Source of the DNA: Allofournierella sp.
GTDB taxonomy: Bacteria > Bacillota > Clostridia > Oscillospirales > Ruminococcaceae
Direction: 5' to 3'
Assembly: GCA_020025635.1 (NCBI GenBank)
Contig: JAHHRU010000002.1
Location: 62,001 to 126,000, forward strand
Length of the DNA: 64,000 nt
Shown: one piece after another, positions 43,400 to 53,069 of the stretch
How the letters are laid out: each line of letters opens with the position of its first letter
How positions within the stretch are numbered: position 1 is the first letter of the stretch
Made by a program: the position numbers and the translations under genes
The notes under the pieces: model-generated
Database searches by the model: none
Seen by the model: the letters and a program-made list of their open reading frames with translations, nothing else
What the model was told of the DNA's origin: nothing

Positions 43400-44545
43400 T
43401 CAGGCCTTCATCTCTTCCGGCTTTTCGCCTTTGCCGAAATGCCACAAAATCGCCTGAGCAATGCGCTCGCAGGCTTTTCCGTCACCATAAGGGTTTACCG
43501 CATGGGCCATTTCATCATAGGCGGCCTTATCGCAGATCAGGCGGTCAGCCATTTCTTCAATGGTATGCTGATCCACACCGGCCAGCTTTACCGTTCCGGC
43601 CGTCACGGCCTCGGGGCGCTCGGTCTCATGGCGCAGAACCAGCACCGGCTTGCCCAGAGCAGGCGCCTCTTCCTGCAGTCCGCCGGAGTCGGTCATGACC
43701 AGGTAGCAGCGGGCCATCAGGTTGTGCATCTCATCTGCCGAAAGCGGGTCAATGAGATGCACCCGCGGTGTACCCCGCAGATATTTGTCCACCGCTTCCC
43801 GAACCACCGGGCTCAGGTGTACAGGATATACCAGCTCCACATCCTCATGAGTCTGGGCGATGTGCTTCAGGGCCAGCATGATATTTTTCATGGGTTCCCC
43901 ATAGTTTTCGCGGCGATGGCAGGTGACCAGAATGATTTTTTTGCTCTCATACGGCAGCTCGTTCAGCTCTGCTGTTTCGAACTTATAATCTTTCCGAACC
44001 GTGGTCATCAAAGCATCGATCACGGTGTTTCCGGTAACAAACAGGCCTTTGTCCACACCTTCACGCAGAAGGTTGTCTTTGTTGTTTTGGGTGGGGCAGA
44101 AATACAGATCCGCAATGCCGGTTACCAATTTGCGGTTCATCTCTTCCGGGAAGGGAGAGTATTTGTCATAAGTACGCAGGCCTGCTTCCACATGGCCCAC
44201 CGGCACCTGATGATAGAAAGCAGCCAGTGCGCCGGCAAAGGTCGTGGAAGTGTCGCCATGCACCAGGATCATATCCGGCTTGAGGGCCTCAATGGCATCA
44301 TCCATGCCGGTCAGGCATTTGCTGGTGATGGTGGACAATGTCTGGCGGGGAGTCATGATATCCAGGTCATAGTCCGGCTTAATGTCAAACACATCCAGCA
44401 CACTGTCCAGCATCTGGCGATGCTGTGCCGTAACGCAGCACAGGCTTTCAATTTCCGGGTGCTTGGCCAGTTCTTTCACAAGCGGGCACATTTTAATTGC
44501 TTCCGGGCGCGTACCAAAAACACTCATTACACGGATCTTTTCCAT
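43400..44545 (-). CDS. wecB: UDP-N-acetylglucosamine 2-epimerase (non-hydrolysing)
   Basis: 381 residues, full length. SVFGTRPEAIKMCPL at the N-terminus, VHGDTSTTFAGALAAF, GHVEAGLRT and SDSGGLQEEAPALGKPVLVLR are the family signatures. It makes UDP-ManNAc from UDP-GlcNAc. With the dehydrogenase encoded 6 kb upstream it gives UDP-ManNAcA for the polymer. Named wecB by function; Gram-positive operons often call it mnaA. Confidence 0.94.
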   Translation of the reverse strand: MEKIRVMSVFGTRPEAIKMCPLVKELAKHPEIESLCCVTAQHRQMLDSVLDVFDIKPDYDLDIMTPRQTLSTITSKCLTGMDDAIEALKPDMILVHGDTSTTFAGALAAFYHQVPVGHVEAGLRTYDKYSPFPEEMNRKLVTGIADLYFCPTQNNKDNLLREGVDKGLFVTGNTVIDALMTTVRKDYKFETAELNELPYESKKIILVTCHRRENYGEPMKNIMLALKHIAQTHEDVELVYPVHLSPVVREAVDKYLRGTPRVHLIDPLSADEMHNLMARCYLVMTDSGGLQEEAPALGKPVLVLRHETERPEAVTAGTVKLAGVDQHTIEEMADRLICDKAAYDEMAHAVNPYGDGKACERIAQAILWHFGKGEKPEEMKA

Positions 44546-44571
44546 TGTTCTATGCTCCTTTGATCGATGAT

Positions 44572-45336
44572 TTACAGTTTGAACTCGCCGTTCAGGAATG
44601 CTTCGTAGCGGTCACAGATCGCCTGGCATTCGCCAAAGTCGATCTGTTCGCCCTTGTGCAGCCACAAAACCTTGTTGCACATTTCCCGAACCTGACTAAG
44701 CGAGTGGGACACCAGAATGGTGGTGGCCCCGCTTCCGATGATCTCCTGCATTTTTGCTTCACTTTTTTTCTTGAACGCGCCATCACCCACCGAAAGGACT
44801 TCGTCCAAGATCAGGATATCCGGGCGCACAAGGGATGCGATCGAGAATGCCAGGCGGGACTTCATGCCTGACGAAAGCTGCTTGAAGGGTCGGTCTTCAA
44901 ACTCCTTCAGTTCTGCAAAATCAATGATCTTATCATAGGTTTCATCCATGAACTGACGGGTGTATCCCAGCATTGCTCCGCGCAGATAGGTGTTTTCCCG
45001 AACGGTCAGATCGCCGTCAAAGCCGCTTGCCAGCTCCAGCAAGGCCGCAATGGTGCCTTCCCGCTCGATCCAGCCCTCGGTGGGCTCCATAATGCCGGAA
45101 ATCGCCTTGAGCAGGGTGGATTTTCCCGCGCCGTTGGTTCCGATGATGCCCAGCATATCCCCTTTTTCCAGGGTAAAGGTAACATGGCGGTCGGCCCAGA
45201 ACTCTTTCACACTGTAGTTATGCTTGATCCGGCGCAGCACATACTCCTTGATGCCGATGTCCTTGAAGTCGCCAGTCATGTAGCGAATGGATACATTGTT
45301 TACTTTTAAAACACTCACGGCGCACCTCTCAGACAT
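44572..45336 (-). CDS. Polysaccharide ABC exporter ATPase (TagH/Wzt-like)
   Basis: 254 residues. Walker A GTNGAGKST near residue 65, preceded by the long N-terminal stretch typical of TagH/Wzt; signature QLSSGMKSRL, Walker B ILILDEVLSVGD. It ends right after the nucleotide-binding domain and has no C-terminal carbohydrate-binding domain of the Wzt(O9a) kind. Exports teichoic- or teichuronic-type polymers with the permease. Overlaps the permease stop by 8 bases. Confidence 0.92.
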   Translation of the reverse strand: MSERCAVSVLKVNNVSIRYMTGDFKDIGIKEYVLRRIKHNYSVKEFWADRHVTFTLEKGDMLGIIGTNGAGKSTLLKAISGIMEPTEGWIEREGTIAALLELASGFDGDLTVRENTYLRGAMLGYTRQFMDETYDKIIDFAELKEFEDRPFKQLSSGMKSRLAFSIASLVRPDILILDEVLSVGDGAFKKKSEAKMQEIIGSGATTILVSHSLSQVREMCNKVLWLHKGEQIDFGECQAICDRYEAFLNGEFKL

Positions 45337-46096
45337 AGTACAGGAATTTGTGGTTGTACTTTTTATACATCCAGCAGCCGATTCCCATTGCGATCACAAC
45401 GTCTGCCGCCATCAGCAGGTGGAACCAGATCGTGGGGACCGCCCCGTCGATCACGATTTTTCGGATATAGCGGACAAACAGGTAAATGGGGTTGAGCAGG
45501 AACAGCTTCTGAACCGGCTCGCTGTACATCTCGATGTTGTAGAAGATGGCAGACATATACATCAGCATCTGGGTGCACACCGTCCAAAGATATTGGATAT
45601 CCTTGAAGAAAACAAACATCGCCGACAATATCAGACCTATGCCGAAATTGAACAGCACCATGCAGACAATGGGATAGATCAAAAGCAGGAACTTCCAGGT
45701 GAAGGTGATGCCATCCAAAAGGCAGAACACGAAGAAAACACCCAGTGTCAGACCGAAATTGATCAGGGTCTGCACATTTTTGGACATCAGGAACAGATAT
45801 TTGGGCACATTCACCTTGCTGAAAATGGCCGCATTCCCCATCAGCGACATCATACCCTGACTGGTTGCTTCGCTGAAGAAGGAAAAAGTAAGGGTACCGG
45901 CAAACAGATAGGTGGTATAGTGAGGGGTATTGCGCCCAAAGAACTGGGTGAAGACCAGCTTCATGACCAGCAGCATCAGCAGCGGGGACAAAATGCTCCA
46001 CAGCATGCCCAGCACTGTTCTTTTGTATTTCTTTTTAAAGTCACGCTTTACCAGTTCCTCAAACAGGAATTGGTTCTTTTTCAGTTTATCAAACAT
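45329..46096 (-). CDS. Polysaccharide ABC exporter permease (TagG/Wzm-like)
   Basis: 255 residues, six membrane segments. N-terminal cytoplasmic helix LVKRDFKKKYKRTVLGMLWSI is the ABC-2 polysaccharide exporter signature, and IYLFVRYIRKIVIDG lies before the last segment. Forms the channel for undecaprenyl-linked polymer with the ATPase encoded next. Confidence 0.92.
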   Translation of the reverse strand: MFDKLKKNQFLFEELVKRDFKKKYKRTVLGMLWSILSPLLMLLVMKLVFTQFFGRNTPHYTTYLFAGTLTFSFFSEATSQGMMSLMGNAAIFSKVNVPKYLFLMSKNVQTLINFGLTLGVFFVFCLLDGITFTWKFLLLIYPIVCMVLFNFGIGLILSAMFVFFKDIQYLWTVCTQMLMYMSAIFYNIEMYSEPVQKLFLLNPIYLFVRYIRKIVIDGAVPTIWFHLLMAADVVIAMGIGCWMYKKYNHKFLYYV

Positions 46097-46216
46097 AATG
46101 ATTTAATTCCCTTTGCAGTTTTGCCTTGATCAGCAGCGTACTGCTGCTCTTAACCGGTATACTGTATGTTTGCCGGTTAAGAGTTGTGGCATACGGCTTT
46201 CCTTTAAAGCTCCCAC

Positions 46217-49200
46217 TTATTTTGTTTCAAAAATAAGATCGGCCTCTTTTTGAGTGGTGAATTCTCTGGAAGTCTGAGTGCGCACACGTTTTGCAGCATT
46301 TTCCGACATTCGCAGATACAGTTCCGGGTTTTGATAAAGACGTTCAATTCCCACTGCCAGCTCTTCAAAATTTTCTTCCGGCGCAAGAATGCCACAGCTT
46401 TCATCCACAAATTCCGGAATGGCTGCCACATTGCTTGTAACAGGAACCAATCCGCAGGACATCGCCTCATCGCGGGAAACACCCTGTGTGTCACTTCTGC
46501 TGGGAATCAGCACAACGCCGTTTTTATGGTACAGCTCCACAATTTGAGACTGGCGCAGGAATTCTTCCCGCAGCTCCACATTGGCGAATTTCCGCAGCGG
46601 GTGCACTGTGCTTTCAAACAGTTCGCCTTTGCCCACGATCGTAAAGTGAAGCTCATTGAACCAGGGTTTTTCCGACAACGCCAAAATCGCTTTTACGCTT
46701 AAATCGTTTGCATACACCGAGGATGCAAATGGACGGATCGAAACAATATTCAACCTGTCTTCTGCCTTTTTGGGCTGGTAGCTGAACATATCTGTATCGA
46801 TCAAATTGGGAATAATGGTTGAAAAAGCAGAAATACTGCGTTTATAATCCTCTTCCACAATTTTCTTTGCAAACTCGGATACGAACACAAGCTGGATATT
46901 GCTGCCTTCTTTTTCTGCAGCATCAAACACTTCATTCCAAAGATGCATCCGGATTTCAGTTTGTTTCTTTCCGTTTTCCTGCTTTTCAGGCGTATCAAAC
47001 AAATATTCTCTGCGCCACCAAGGCTGGATATCCGCCCCATGAGACCAGATGATCAGGCGGATGGAGCCCACATAGGGCTTGAGCACATCCCACATTTCCT
47101 TTGTCAGAAAATGAACACACACTGTATTGATGTTTCCGTTAGCCAGCACTGCTGACAGAGTATCTTCCAGGCCTTCAATTATATTGATGCCCTCAAATTC
47201 GCGCAATTGCTCGGTTGCATAAGCGTTTGTCACCATCACATCGACCAGGTGTCCCTGCTCTTTGTAATCGGTCAAGCGCTTATGAACAAACATATTGTTG
47301 TACAGGTTATCCGCAGAAGGATAGTGATTTGTCAGCACCAGCACATTGGACCGGGACAGGAAACAGCCGCCGCGCAGACTGGAATTTTCGGAAATCCCCA
47401 GTTCAATGCTGTGCAGCGAGCAAACACCCGCTCCGCGCAGCCGGTAGGCCAGCTTCACAGTTTTTGCATGCGCTGGCGGGGTGAGGTTTGCACGGCGTGA
47501 AAGATTGACCGCCTGTGCTTCCAGCTGCTTTCCCTGCTCATCGCAGAACATACAATATCCAATTGTACTCAAGCTGCCCTCGCCATTAAAGCGAACCGTA
47601 AGACTTCCATCTTTTATCAAAGGTTCGATCTCCACCGATTTTGGCAGATAGATATATGTATGCTGATTTTCGGCCATCTGGCTGGTCAGCACAACTTTTT
47701 TGGGCTGCCGTTCCAGACTCAGGGCATCTGTTTTTCCAGGGCGGATAGCCCCAATCTGATCCGGGCCGATCTTGCAGCAGTCAAGGCTGGGCAAAACAGC
47801 GTTGATTTTCTGTTCCGCCTTTCTGATGGTTTCCATCGGGATGCCCTGATCAGCAACAACAAGGTCTTCTGCTGCCGGGCATGCTTCCTGCTGCCAGTTT
47901 TCGCAATAATTCATTGCATCGATCGCAAGCCCCTGCTCCGATTGCCACAGCTGTTCCGGTGTCAGCTGAACGCCGGTCTTTCCAGACAGCAGATTCCTGC
48001 TGATCATCGAGCGGCGGCTGGCCAGTTCTTTTGCCGGCCGATATGCTTTCCCCTTATTTTGCCGCCGTGCATCGCTGTTTTGGGACGAGAAATACTCTGC
48101 CTTGCCAATCAGATCGAATTCGCCATAGCGAACAGTGAGGACCAGGTCGGTCAGATAATTCTTGCCATACCAGTCATCAGCTGCAAAACACGCCGCAAAA
48201 TCTTCCTGGATCAGTTTTTCCACCGGCTGTTCATCAAACGCTTGGGCTGTGACGGTCTGAATGCCGGCGGGCACGTTCAGCTGGCCGTCCGACACCAAAA
48301 TCAGGCTTTTTTTGTCATACTCCTGATTTCGGAACATCGAAATAACACGATCTGCCTGCTGCTGTGTCTCCACTCTGGAATATACCCCAACAGAGGGCAG
48401 TGCCTTTTTCAGGCTGCGGCCATATACCTTTTGCAGGATTTCATCCATGCGATCCTCGCACAGATGTTCTCGAAGCACCTTGCGCAAGCCCAGCAGCCGC
48501 AGCTTATCTACCTGGTTTTCATCTGCGCAATATTGTTCCAGACCGAGTTTCAGGGTTTTTGCGTCGTCTGTGCAGAAGGTCAGGTCTCCAAAATAATTTT
48601 TTACGCCTCGGGCATAATTTCCAACCACAATCGTATTGGATGCCATCAGCTCAAATACCCGACGGGCAAACATGGTTTGCGCCTGTGGGCAGGAATTCAT
48701 ATTGATGCCGAAATTATATCCTTTGTAAGCCACATCAATTTCAGAAGGAGCCAGTTTTCCCAGGATATAGGGGTCGTAACGCTCCGGAAATTTGTGTTCC
48801 GGGCGCGCATTCTGATAGTTGCGGTCGTAAATATCCAGACCGCGGTTTTCAAAGAAGTAGTCAGCGAAAGCATCAAAAGTTTTGCAGCGCTGCACATATC
48901 GATGATAGTAAGCACCTGCAAAGCAGAACTTATCTTTTCGCTCATATTTTTCAATGGGATTGTGAACTAAGGGCTGAGCAGCAAAATGCAGATGGTAGAC
49001 CTGATCATGTCCCAACTCTGTCTTATATTTTTCAATGCACTCGATCTCGGTGGTAAATACCACATCCGCGCGCCGAGCCGTCTGCATAAACACATCTGTA
49101 TAAACAGGATCTTCTTTATTCCAAAAGATTACCGGGATCTTGTGCTCATGGCAGTATTCTGTCAGGTCATAAATCTCCTGAGTGCAGTGGTTTACCTTGC

Positions 49201-49513
49201 CGGCCCACAGGCCATCCTTACCCTGCCAGGCCGATTCAAGGAACAGCAGCTCCGGCTGAGCCGATTCCATCTCCCGCTTCCAACCGTCAGGGGTCAGCTC
49301 GGTAAGCTGACATTCCGGTTTGAAGCACTCCAGAGTGAAACCGTCCATGATTGCCGCAACTTTTAATTCTTTCAGTGTTTTTGCCCGCAGTTTTGCATCT
49401 TCAAAAGGAGGGCGGTCTGCCATATATTCTTCCAAATCCACATTGAGAAGGCTCAGGATGTCTTTTCTTGCCTGACGGAGCCTGGTTATCTGCGCATCGA
49501 TTTTTTTAAGCAT
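46217..49513 (-). CDS. Large multidomain glycosyltransferase (CgeB-like + middle region + GT4)
   Basis: 1098 residues. Residues about 50-370 form a CgeB-like glycosyltransferase unit (FWNKEDP, YDRNYQ, MFARRVFELMAS). Residues about 375-560 resemble a GT2 fold without a clear DxD. About 590-720 looks like a beta-rich carbohydrate-binding region. The last 370 residues form a GT4 transferase with SRSDTQGVSRDEAMSCGLVPV. Two active transferase units in one chain suggest stepwise or repeat-unit synthesis. The first unit is paralogous to the gene at 51.9 kb. No membrane segment; acts at the inner face of the membrane. Confidence 0.85.
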   Translation of the reverse strand: MLKKIDAQITRLRQARKDILSLLNVDLEEYMADRPPFEDAKLRAKTLKELKVAAIMDGFTLECFKPECQLTELTPDGWKREMESAQPELLFLESAWQGKDGLWAGKVNHCTQEIYDLTEYCHEHKIPVIFWNKEDPVYTDVFMQTARRADVVFTTEIECIEKYKTELGHDQVYHLHFAAQPLVHNPIEKYERKDKFCFAGAYYHRYVQRCKTFDAFADYFFENRGLDIYDRNYQNARPEHKFPERYDPYILGKLAPSEIDVAYKGYNFGINMNSCPQAQTMFARRVFELMASNTIVVGNYARGVKNYFGDLTFCTDDAKTLKLGLEQYCADENQVDKLRLLGLRKVLREHLCEDRMDEILQKVYGRSLKKALPSVGVYSRVETQQQADRVISMFRNQEYDKKSLILVSDGQLNVPAGIQTVTAQAFDEQPVEKLIQEDFAACFAADDWYGKNYLTDLVLTVRYGEFDLIGKAEYFSSQNSDARRQNKGKAYRPAKELASRRSMISRNLLSGKTGVQLTPEQLWQSEQGLAIDAMNYCENWQQEACPAAEDLVVADQGIPMETIRKAEQKINAVLPSLDCCKIGPDQIGAIRPGKTDALSLERQPKKVVLTSQMAENQHTYIYLPKSVEIEPLIKDGSLTVRFNGEGSLSTIGYCMFCDEQGKQLEAQAVNLSRRANLTPPAHAKTVKLAYRLRGAGVCSLHSIELGISENSSLRGGCFLSRSNVLVLTNHYPSADNLYNNMFVHKRLTDYKEQGHLVDVMVTNAYATEQLREFEGINIIEGLEDTLSAVLANGNINTVCVHFLTKEMWDVLKPYVGSIRLIIWSHGADIQPWWRREYLFDTPEKQENGKKQTEIRMHLWNEVFDAAEKEGSNIQLVFVSEFAKKIVEEDYKRSISAFSTIIPNLIDTDMFSYQPKKAEDRLNIVSIRPFASSVYANDLSVKAILALSEKPWFNELHFTIVGKGELFESTVHPLRKFANVELREEFLRQSQIVELYHKNGVVLIPSRSDTQGVSRDEAMSCGLVPVTSNVAAIPEFVDESCGILAPEENFEELAVGIERLYQNPELYLRMSENAAKRVRTQTSREFTTQKEADLIFETK

Positions 49514-49531
49514 TTCCTCACACCCTCCCCT

Positions 49532-50644
49532 TTATTTGCGAACTAAAACGTGTTTGATCTTTTTCAGCAGCTTATATGCCTTCAGCACGATCTTGCCATA
49601 CCAGGTGTTATAAACCTTATTCAGCTTTTCTTCATACATCTGATTTTTCTTGTTTGCCTGCTGAAGCTGGGTATTCATCGTGAGCAACTGCTGCCTTACA
49701 GAGCGCAGGAATTTTTCCTCATTCAGCATCTCATCTGCACTCTTCAACAGCTGATCCCGCATCTGCTGGCACTGAGTTTGTGCCTCATTTCTTTCCTGTT
49801 CCAAAGCAGAATTGAGCTGAGTGATTTTCACAAGTTGCTCACGGCACTTCTCAAACTCCTGACGGCACTTTTCTTCTTCTTCATTCAGCTGTGCTATTTT
49901 TTTGTCTTTATCCGCAGCCCAGCTTTTTGCGGTTTGATAATTTTCGGTTGCTTTTTTATATTTCTCTGTTAATGCGATTATCTGATCACGCAGCGGACGT
50001 TCCAGCGCAAAGAATGCTTCTTCCTCGCGCTTTACGAAATCCAGGTTGATCTCTGTTTCCGGAACAACTGCCGGGTTTTCGGTTTTTGTTGCCCGGAAAC
50101 AGACCCAGCCATCCGATACAACATGAATGTCATCGATGCTGCCCCACTTGGAAAGCATCCTGTAAATATCTGCGATATAAAAGGTGTGCTTATGGTCCGG
50201 GAAATCGTTGATGCCAAAAGGCACGGTCACAACAAAGCAGCCGCCGTCCCGCAGGGCCTGGGCTGCACGGTCCACCATTGCCTCTGGGTCAACCAGATGC
50301 TCCAGCACCTCCGTCATGGATACGGTGTCGTACTGACGATCCAGTTCTGCGCCCGCCAGGAAGTCCGCACAGCGGAATTCCACCCGCTCACGGACCTCCT
50401 GCGGCTCTTTTTGCAGCAGATCATTGGCATATTGAATAGACTGCTCTGCAATGTCGATTCCCAGCACATGTCTTCCCTGCCGGCCCATCAAAATCGTGCA
50501 GATGCCCTGTGAGCAGCCGATGTCCAGTACATAATCTCCCTGGACTTGGCCGCAGACCCAGTCCAGACGCTTTCGGGTCTTTTCCTGGAATTCTTTTCCC
50601 ATCAGACCACTGTAAGCTTCCGAAACTCTATCCAAATATTCCAT
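49532..50644 (-). CDS. SAM methyltransferase with C-terminal coiled coil (WbdD-like layout)
   Basis: 370 residues. Class I methyltransferase at about 1-190 with VLDIGCSQG (SAM site) and TVSMTEVLEHLVDPEAM. From about 215 to 345 there is a long charged heptad-type coiled coil, and the last 20 residues are basic and hydrophobic (YKLLKKIKHVLVRK), suited to membrane contact. In Gram-negative O9a systems WbdD, a methyltransferase with a coiled coil, caps the growing chain and measures its length before ABC export. The same role is inferred here. A plain sugar O-methyltransferase is the alternative. Confidence 0.82.
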   Translation of the reverse strand: MEYLDRVSEAYSGLMGKEFQEKTRKRLDWVCGQVQGDYVLDIGCSQGICTILMGRQGRHVLGIDIAEQSIQYANDLLQKEPQEVRERVEFRCADFLAGAELDRQYDTVSMTEVLEHLVDPEAMVDRAAQALRDGGCFVVTVPFGINDFPDHKHTFYIADIYRMLSKWGSIDDIHVVSDGWVCFRATKTENPAVVPETEINLDFVKREEEAFFALERPLRDQIIALTEKYKKATENYQTAKSWAADKDKKIAQLNEEEEKCRQEFEKCREQLVKITQLNSALEQERNEAQTQCQQMRDQLLKSADEMLNEEKFLRSVRQQLLTMNTQLQQANKKNQMYEEKLNKVYNTWYGKIVLKAYKLLKKIKHVLVRK

Positions 50645-50664
50645 CTGACATTCCTTCCTTATTT

Positions 50665-51876
50665 TTACAGGTGGTAAGCCTTGCCTTCTTCGCAGACTTT
50701 GCGGGTATCCAGCACAACTTTGCCTTCCAGGCTTGCCAGATCATTGCGCAGCTGGCTGTGGCCAACCAGAACAACCACCATGTCCACATCGTTCAGGAAC
50801 CGGCTGTAATCATGATACTGGCGGTCCACCAGATCACGGGCAACCATGGGATCGTATACAGCGGGGGCTGCAACGCCCTTTTCCTTCATTACATCCAGCA
50901 GCTGCAGAGTGGGGCTCTCACGGGTGTCATCCACATCTTCCTTGTAGGACAGGCCGTACAGACCGATGCGGGAGGTATCCTGAATGCCCTTTTCAGCCAT
51001 GATCTGCTGGATGCGCTCCAAAACAAACGCAGGCATACCGGAGTTCACCTTGCGGGCCTGATGGATCAGCTGGGCCTCTTCGGGATAATCGCCCACCAGG
51101 AACCAGGGGTCCACAGAGATGCAGTGGCCGCCTACGCCGGGGCCGGGCTGCAGGATGTTCACACGGGGATGGTGGTTTGCGATCCGGATGACCTCATACA
51201 CATCCATACCGCCCTTGCGGCAGATGCGGGTCAGCTCGTTTGCGAAAGCGATGTTGATATCGCGGAAGGTGTTCTCCACGACCTTGGTCATCTCAGCAGT
51301 ACGGATATCGGTGAGGATGATCTCGCCCTGGCAGAAGGTGGCATAAACGTCCCTGACCTTTTCGCCCACTGCGCGGTCATCGCTGCCGATGGTGCGGGAG
51401 TTGTGGATCAGCTCATACAGCATATTGCCGGGGATGATGCGCTCGGGAGCATGGACCAGCTGGACCTGCTTTTCATGATCCTTGACCAGGGGGCGAACGT
51501 CGCGATCGATGGTTCCGGGGGAAACGGTGGATTCCACCACCACGATGGCGTTTTTGGGGCAGACTTCCAGAACCTGCTCCACAGCCTTGACCACATAGCT
51601 GGCATCGATCTTCTTGGTATCTTCTTCATAAGGAGTGGGCACTGCAACTACGTACATCGGAGCGGACGGATAATCGCTGCGGAAGTTGATGCCGGCAGCA
51701 ACCGCCTTCTGGAACAGCTCATCCAGGCCCTTTTCCTCAAAGGTGACCTGGTTGTTCTGCAGCTGATGAATAACCTCCGGGTTGTAGTCAACAGCATCTA
51801 CCTGTACACCGTGAGATGCCATCATCAGGGCGGTGGGCAGGCCAATATAGCCCAGACCAATTACACATACGTTCAT
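50665..51876 (-). CDS. wecC: UDP-N-acetyl-D-mannosamine dehydrogenase
   Basis: 403 residues from the ATG giving MNVCVIGLGYIGLPTA. Rossmann motif at the N-terminus; ESTVSPGT; catalytic Cys in PGVGGHCISVDPWF; all are of the UDP-glucose/ManNAc dehydrogenase family. It oxidises UDP-ManNAc to UDP-ManNAcA with two NAD. Presence of wecB in the same operon supports ManNAc rather than glucose. High similarity to the WecC type in GHCISVDPWFL. Confidence 0.92.
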   Translation of the reverse strand: MNVCVIGLGYIGLPTALMMASHGVQVDAVDYNPEVIHQLQNNQVTFEEKGLDELFQKAVAAGINFRSDYPSAPMYVVAVPTPYEEDTKKIDASYVVKAVEQVLEVCPKNAIVVVESTVSPGTIDRDVRPLVKDHEKQVQLVHAPERIIPGNMLYELIHNSRTIGSDDRAVGEKVRDVYATFCQGEIILTDIRTAEMTKVVENTFRDINIAFANELTRICRKGGMDVYEVIRIANHHPRVNILQPGPGVGGHCISVDPWFLVGDYPEEAQLIHQARKVNSGMPAFVLERIQQIMAEKGIQDTSRIGLYGLSYKEDVDDTRESPTLQLLDVMKEKGVAAPAVYDPMVARDLVDRQYHDYSRFLNDVDMVVVLVGHSQLRNDLASLEGKVVLDTRKVCEEGKAYHL

Positions 51877-51923
51877 TTTTATCGCTCCTATTCTTTTTGG
51901 CTGAAATATTGTTCGTTTTATCA

Positions 51924-53066
51924 TCACACAAGCGCAAGCTCATGCAACATCTTCTGAAAACGCTTTTCCATCGAGACATTGTTCAAAACAAATTCCTGAT
52001 TTTTCTCGATGCAGCTGCGCTCACGGCCAGGGTCAAACTCTTCACCCATAAACCAGATGGTATCGCCAAACTGTTTGCGCATCCCCGCCGATTCGTTGCT
52101 GATGATCAGCCTGCCGCAGGCCATGAACTCATAGACCCGGCGGGCAAACATGGTTTCGGATGCGGTTTCGGTGTTCAGATTGATCACATACTGATATTTT
52201 TTCAGTTCGTCCCGAATATTCTCGTAAGGAATGCCCGGCCGCACATAGGGCTGGTATTTTTCCGGGTAGAACCGTGTGGGGTCTTTGGTGCCGTAGTTCC
52301 GGTCGTAAATGGTCAGCCGCAGGCCTTTTTCCAGCACCCAGTCCAGCAGCTTGGTCATGCTTTCACAGCGCTTGGGGAAGGTTGCGTACCAGCTGCCGAA
52401 AAATGCGGCCGTACCCTTTTCGCCCGGCTCTTGCAGCGGGTAAAACAGCTGGGACGAGAAGCCGAAGGGCATCAGATGCACGCTGGGGTGCCCCATCTGC
52501 CGATAAACCGGGATCTTCTCCTCCGCCGTTGTGGTGATGTGGTCAAACAGCATGGCCGTCTGGGTGAAATTGTTGATGGGACTGTCACACTGCGGATCTT
52601 CCTTGTTCCAGAAAATGGTGGGGATGCCGGCTTTGCGGCAGTACTTCAAGATCTGTTTCAAAACGGTGCGGTTTTCCGGCCAGATATCCACCCGCCGGGC
52701 GATCCTGCCTTCCCAGCAGTTCCCATATTCGGCAATGCCCAGCCAGGCAGCCTCACAGAAAAACAGATCCGGCTTTTTGGTTTCCATCACCTCAAACCAG
52801 TTGTCCGGTGTGAGGAATTCCAGCCCGCAAACGCCCTGGAAGGTTTTCCAGGTCATTTCATCGCAGATCATTGCGGCGGTCAGTTCCCTGACCGGACAAT
52901 TTCGAAAATGCTCCCGGTGCCAGGAAGGTGAACCGCCGGGCTTTCTTTTTTTCAGGCGTTCTGCGCTTTCCTTGGCCAGAAAAGAGACCGATCGGCAGAT
53001 TTTATATTTTTGCAGATGCTTCCAGTAAAACGCACGGAAGCCGTGCATTTCATTCTGCTGCTCCAT
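51924..53066 (-). CDS. CgeB-family glycosyltransferase
   Basis: 380 residues. PDLFFCEAAW, PTIFWNKEDP, FGSWYATFPKRC, LTIYDRNYG and TMFARRVYEFMACG are shared with the N-terminal unit of the 1098-residue protein encoded 2.4 kb downstream, so the two are paralogues. Basic N-terminal region (KKRKPGG). Retaining GT-B fold expected. Sugar specificity is not known. Lies 3 bases after the GT4 gene. Confidence 0.87.
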   Translation of the reverse strand: MEQQNEMHGFRAFYWKHLQKYKICRSVSFLAKESAERLKKRKPGGSPSWHREHFRNCPVRELTAAMICDEMTWKTFQGVCGLEFLTPDNWFEVMETKKPDLFFCEAAWLGIAEYGNCWEGRIARRVDIWPENRTVLKQILKYCRKAGIPTIFWNKEDPQCDSPINNFTQTAMLFDHITTTAEEKIPVYRQMGHPSVHLMPFGFSSQLFYPLQEPGEKGTAAFFGSWYATFPKRCESMTKLLDWVLEKGLRLTIYDRNYGTKDPTRFYPEKYQPYVRPGIPYENIRDELKKYQYVINLNTETASETMFARRVYEFMACGRLIISNESAGMRKQFGDTIWFMGEEFDPGRERSCIEKNQEFVLNNVSMEKRFQKMLHELALV

Positions 53067-53069
53067 AAA

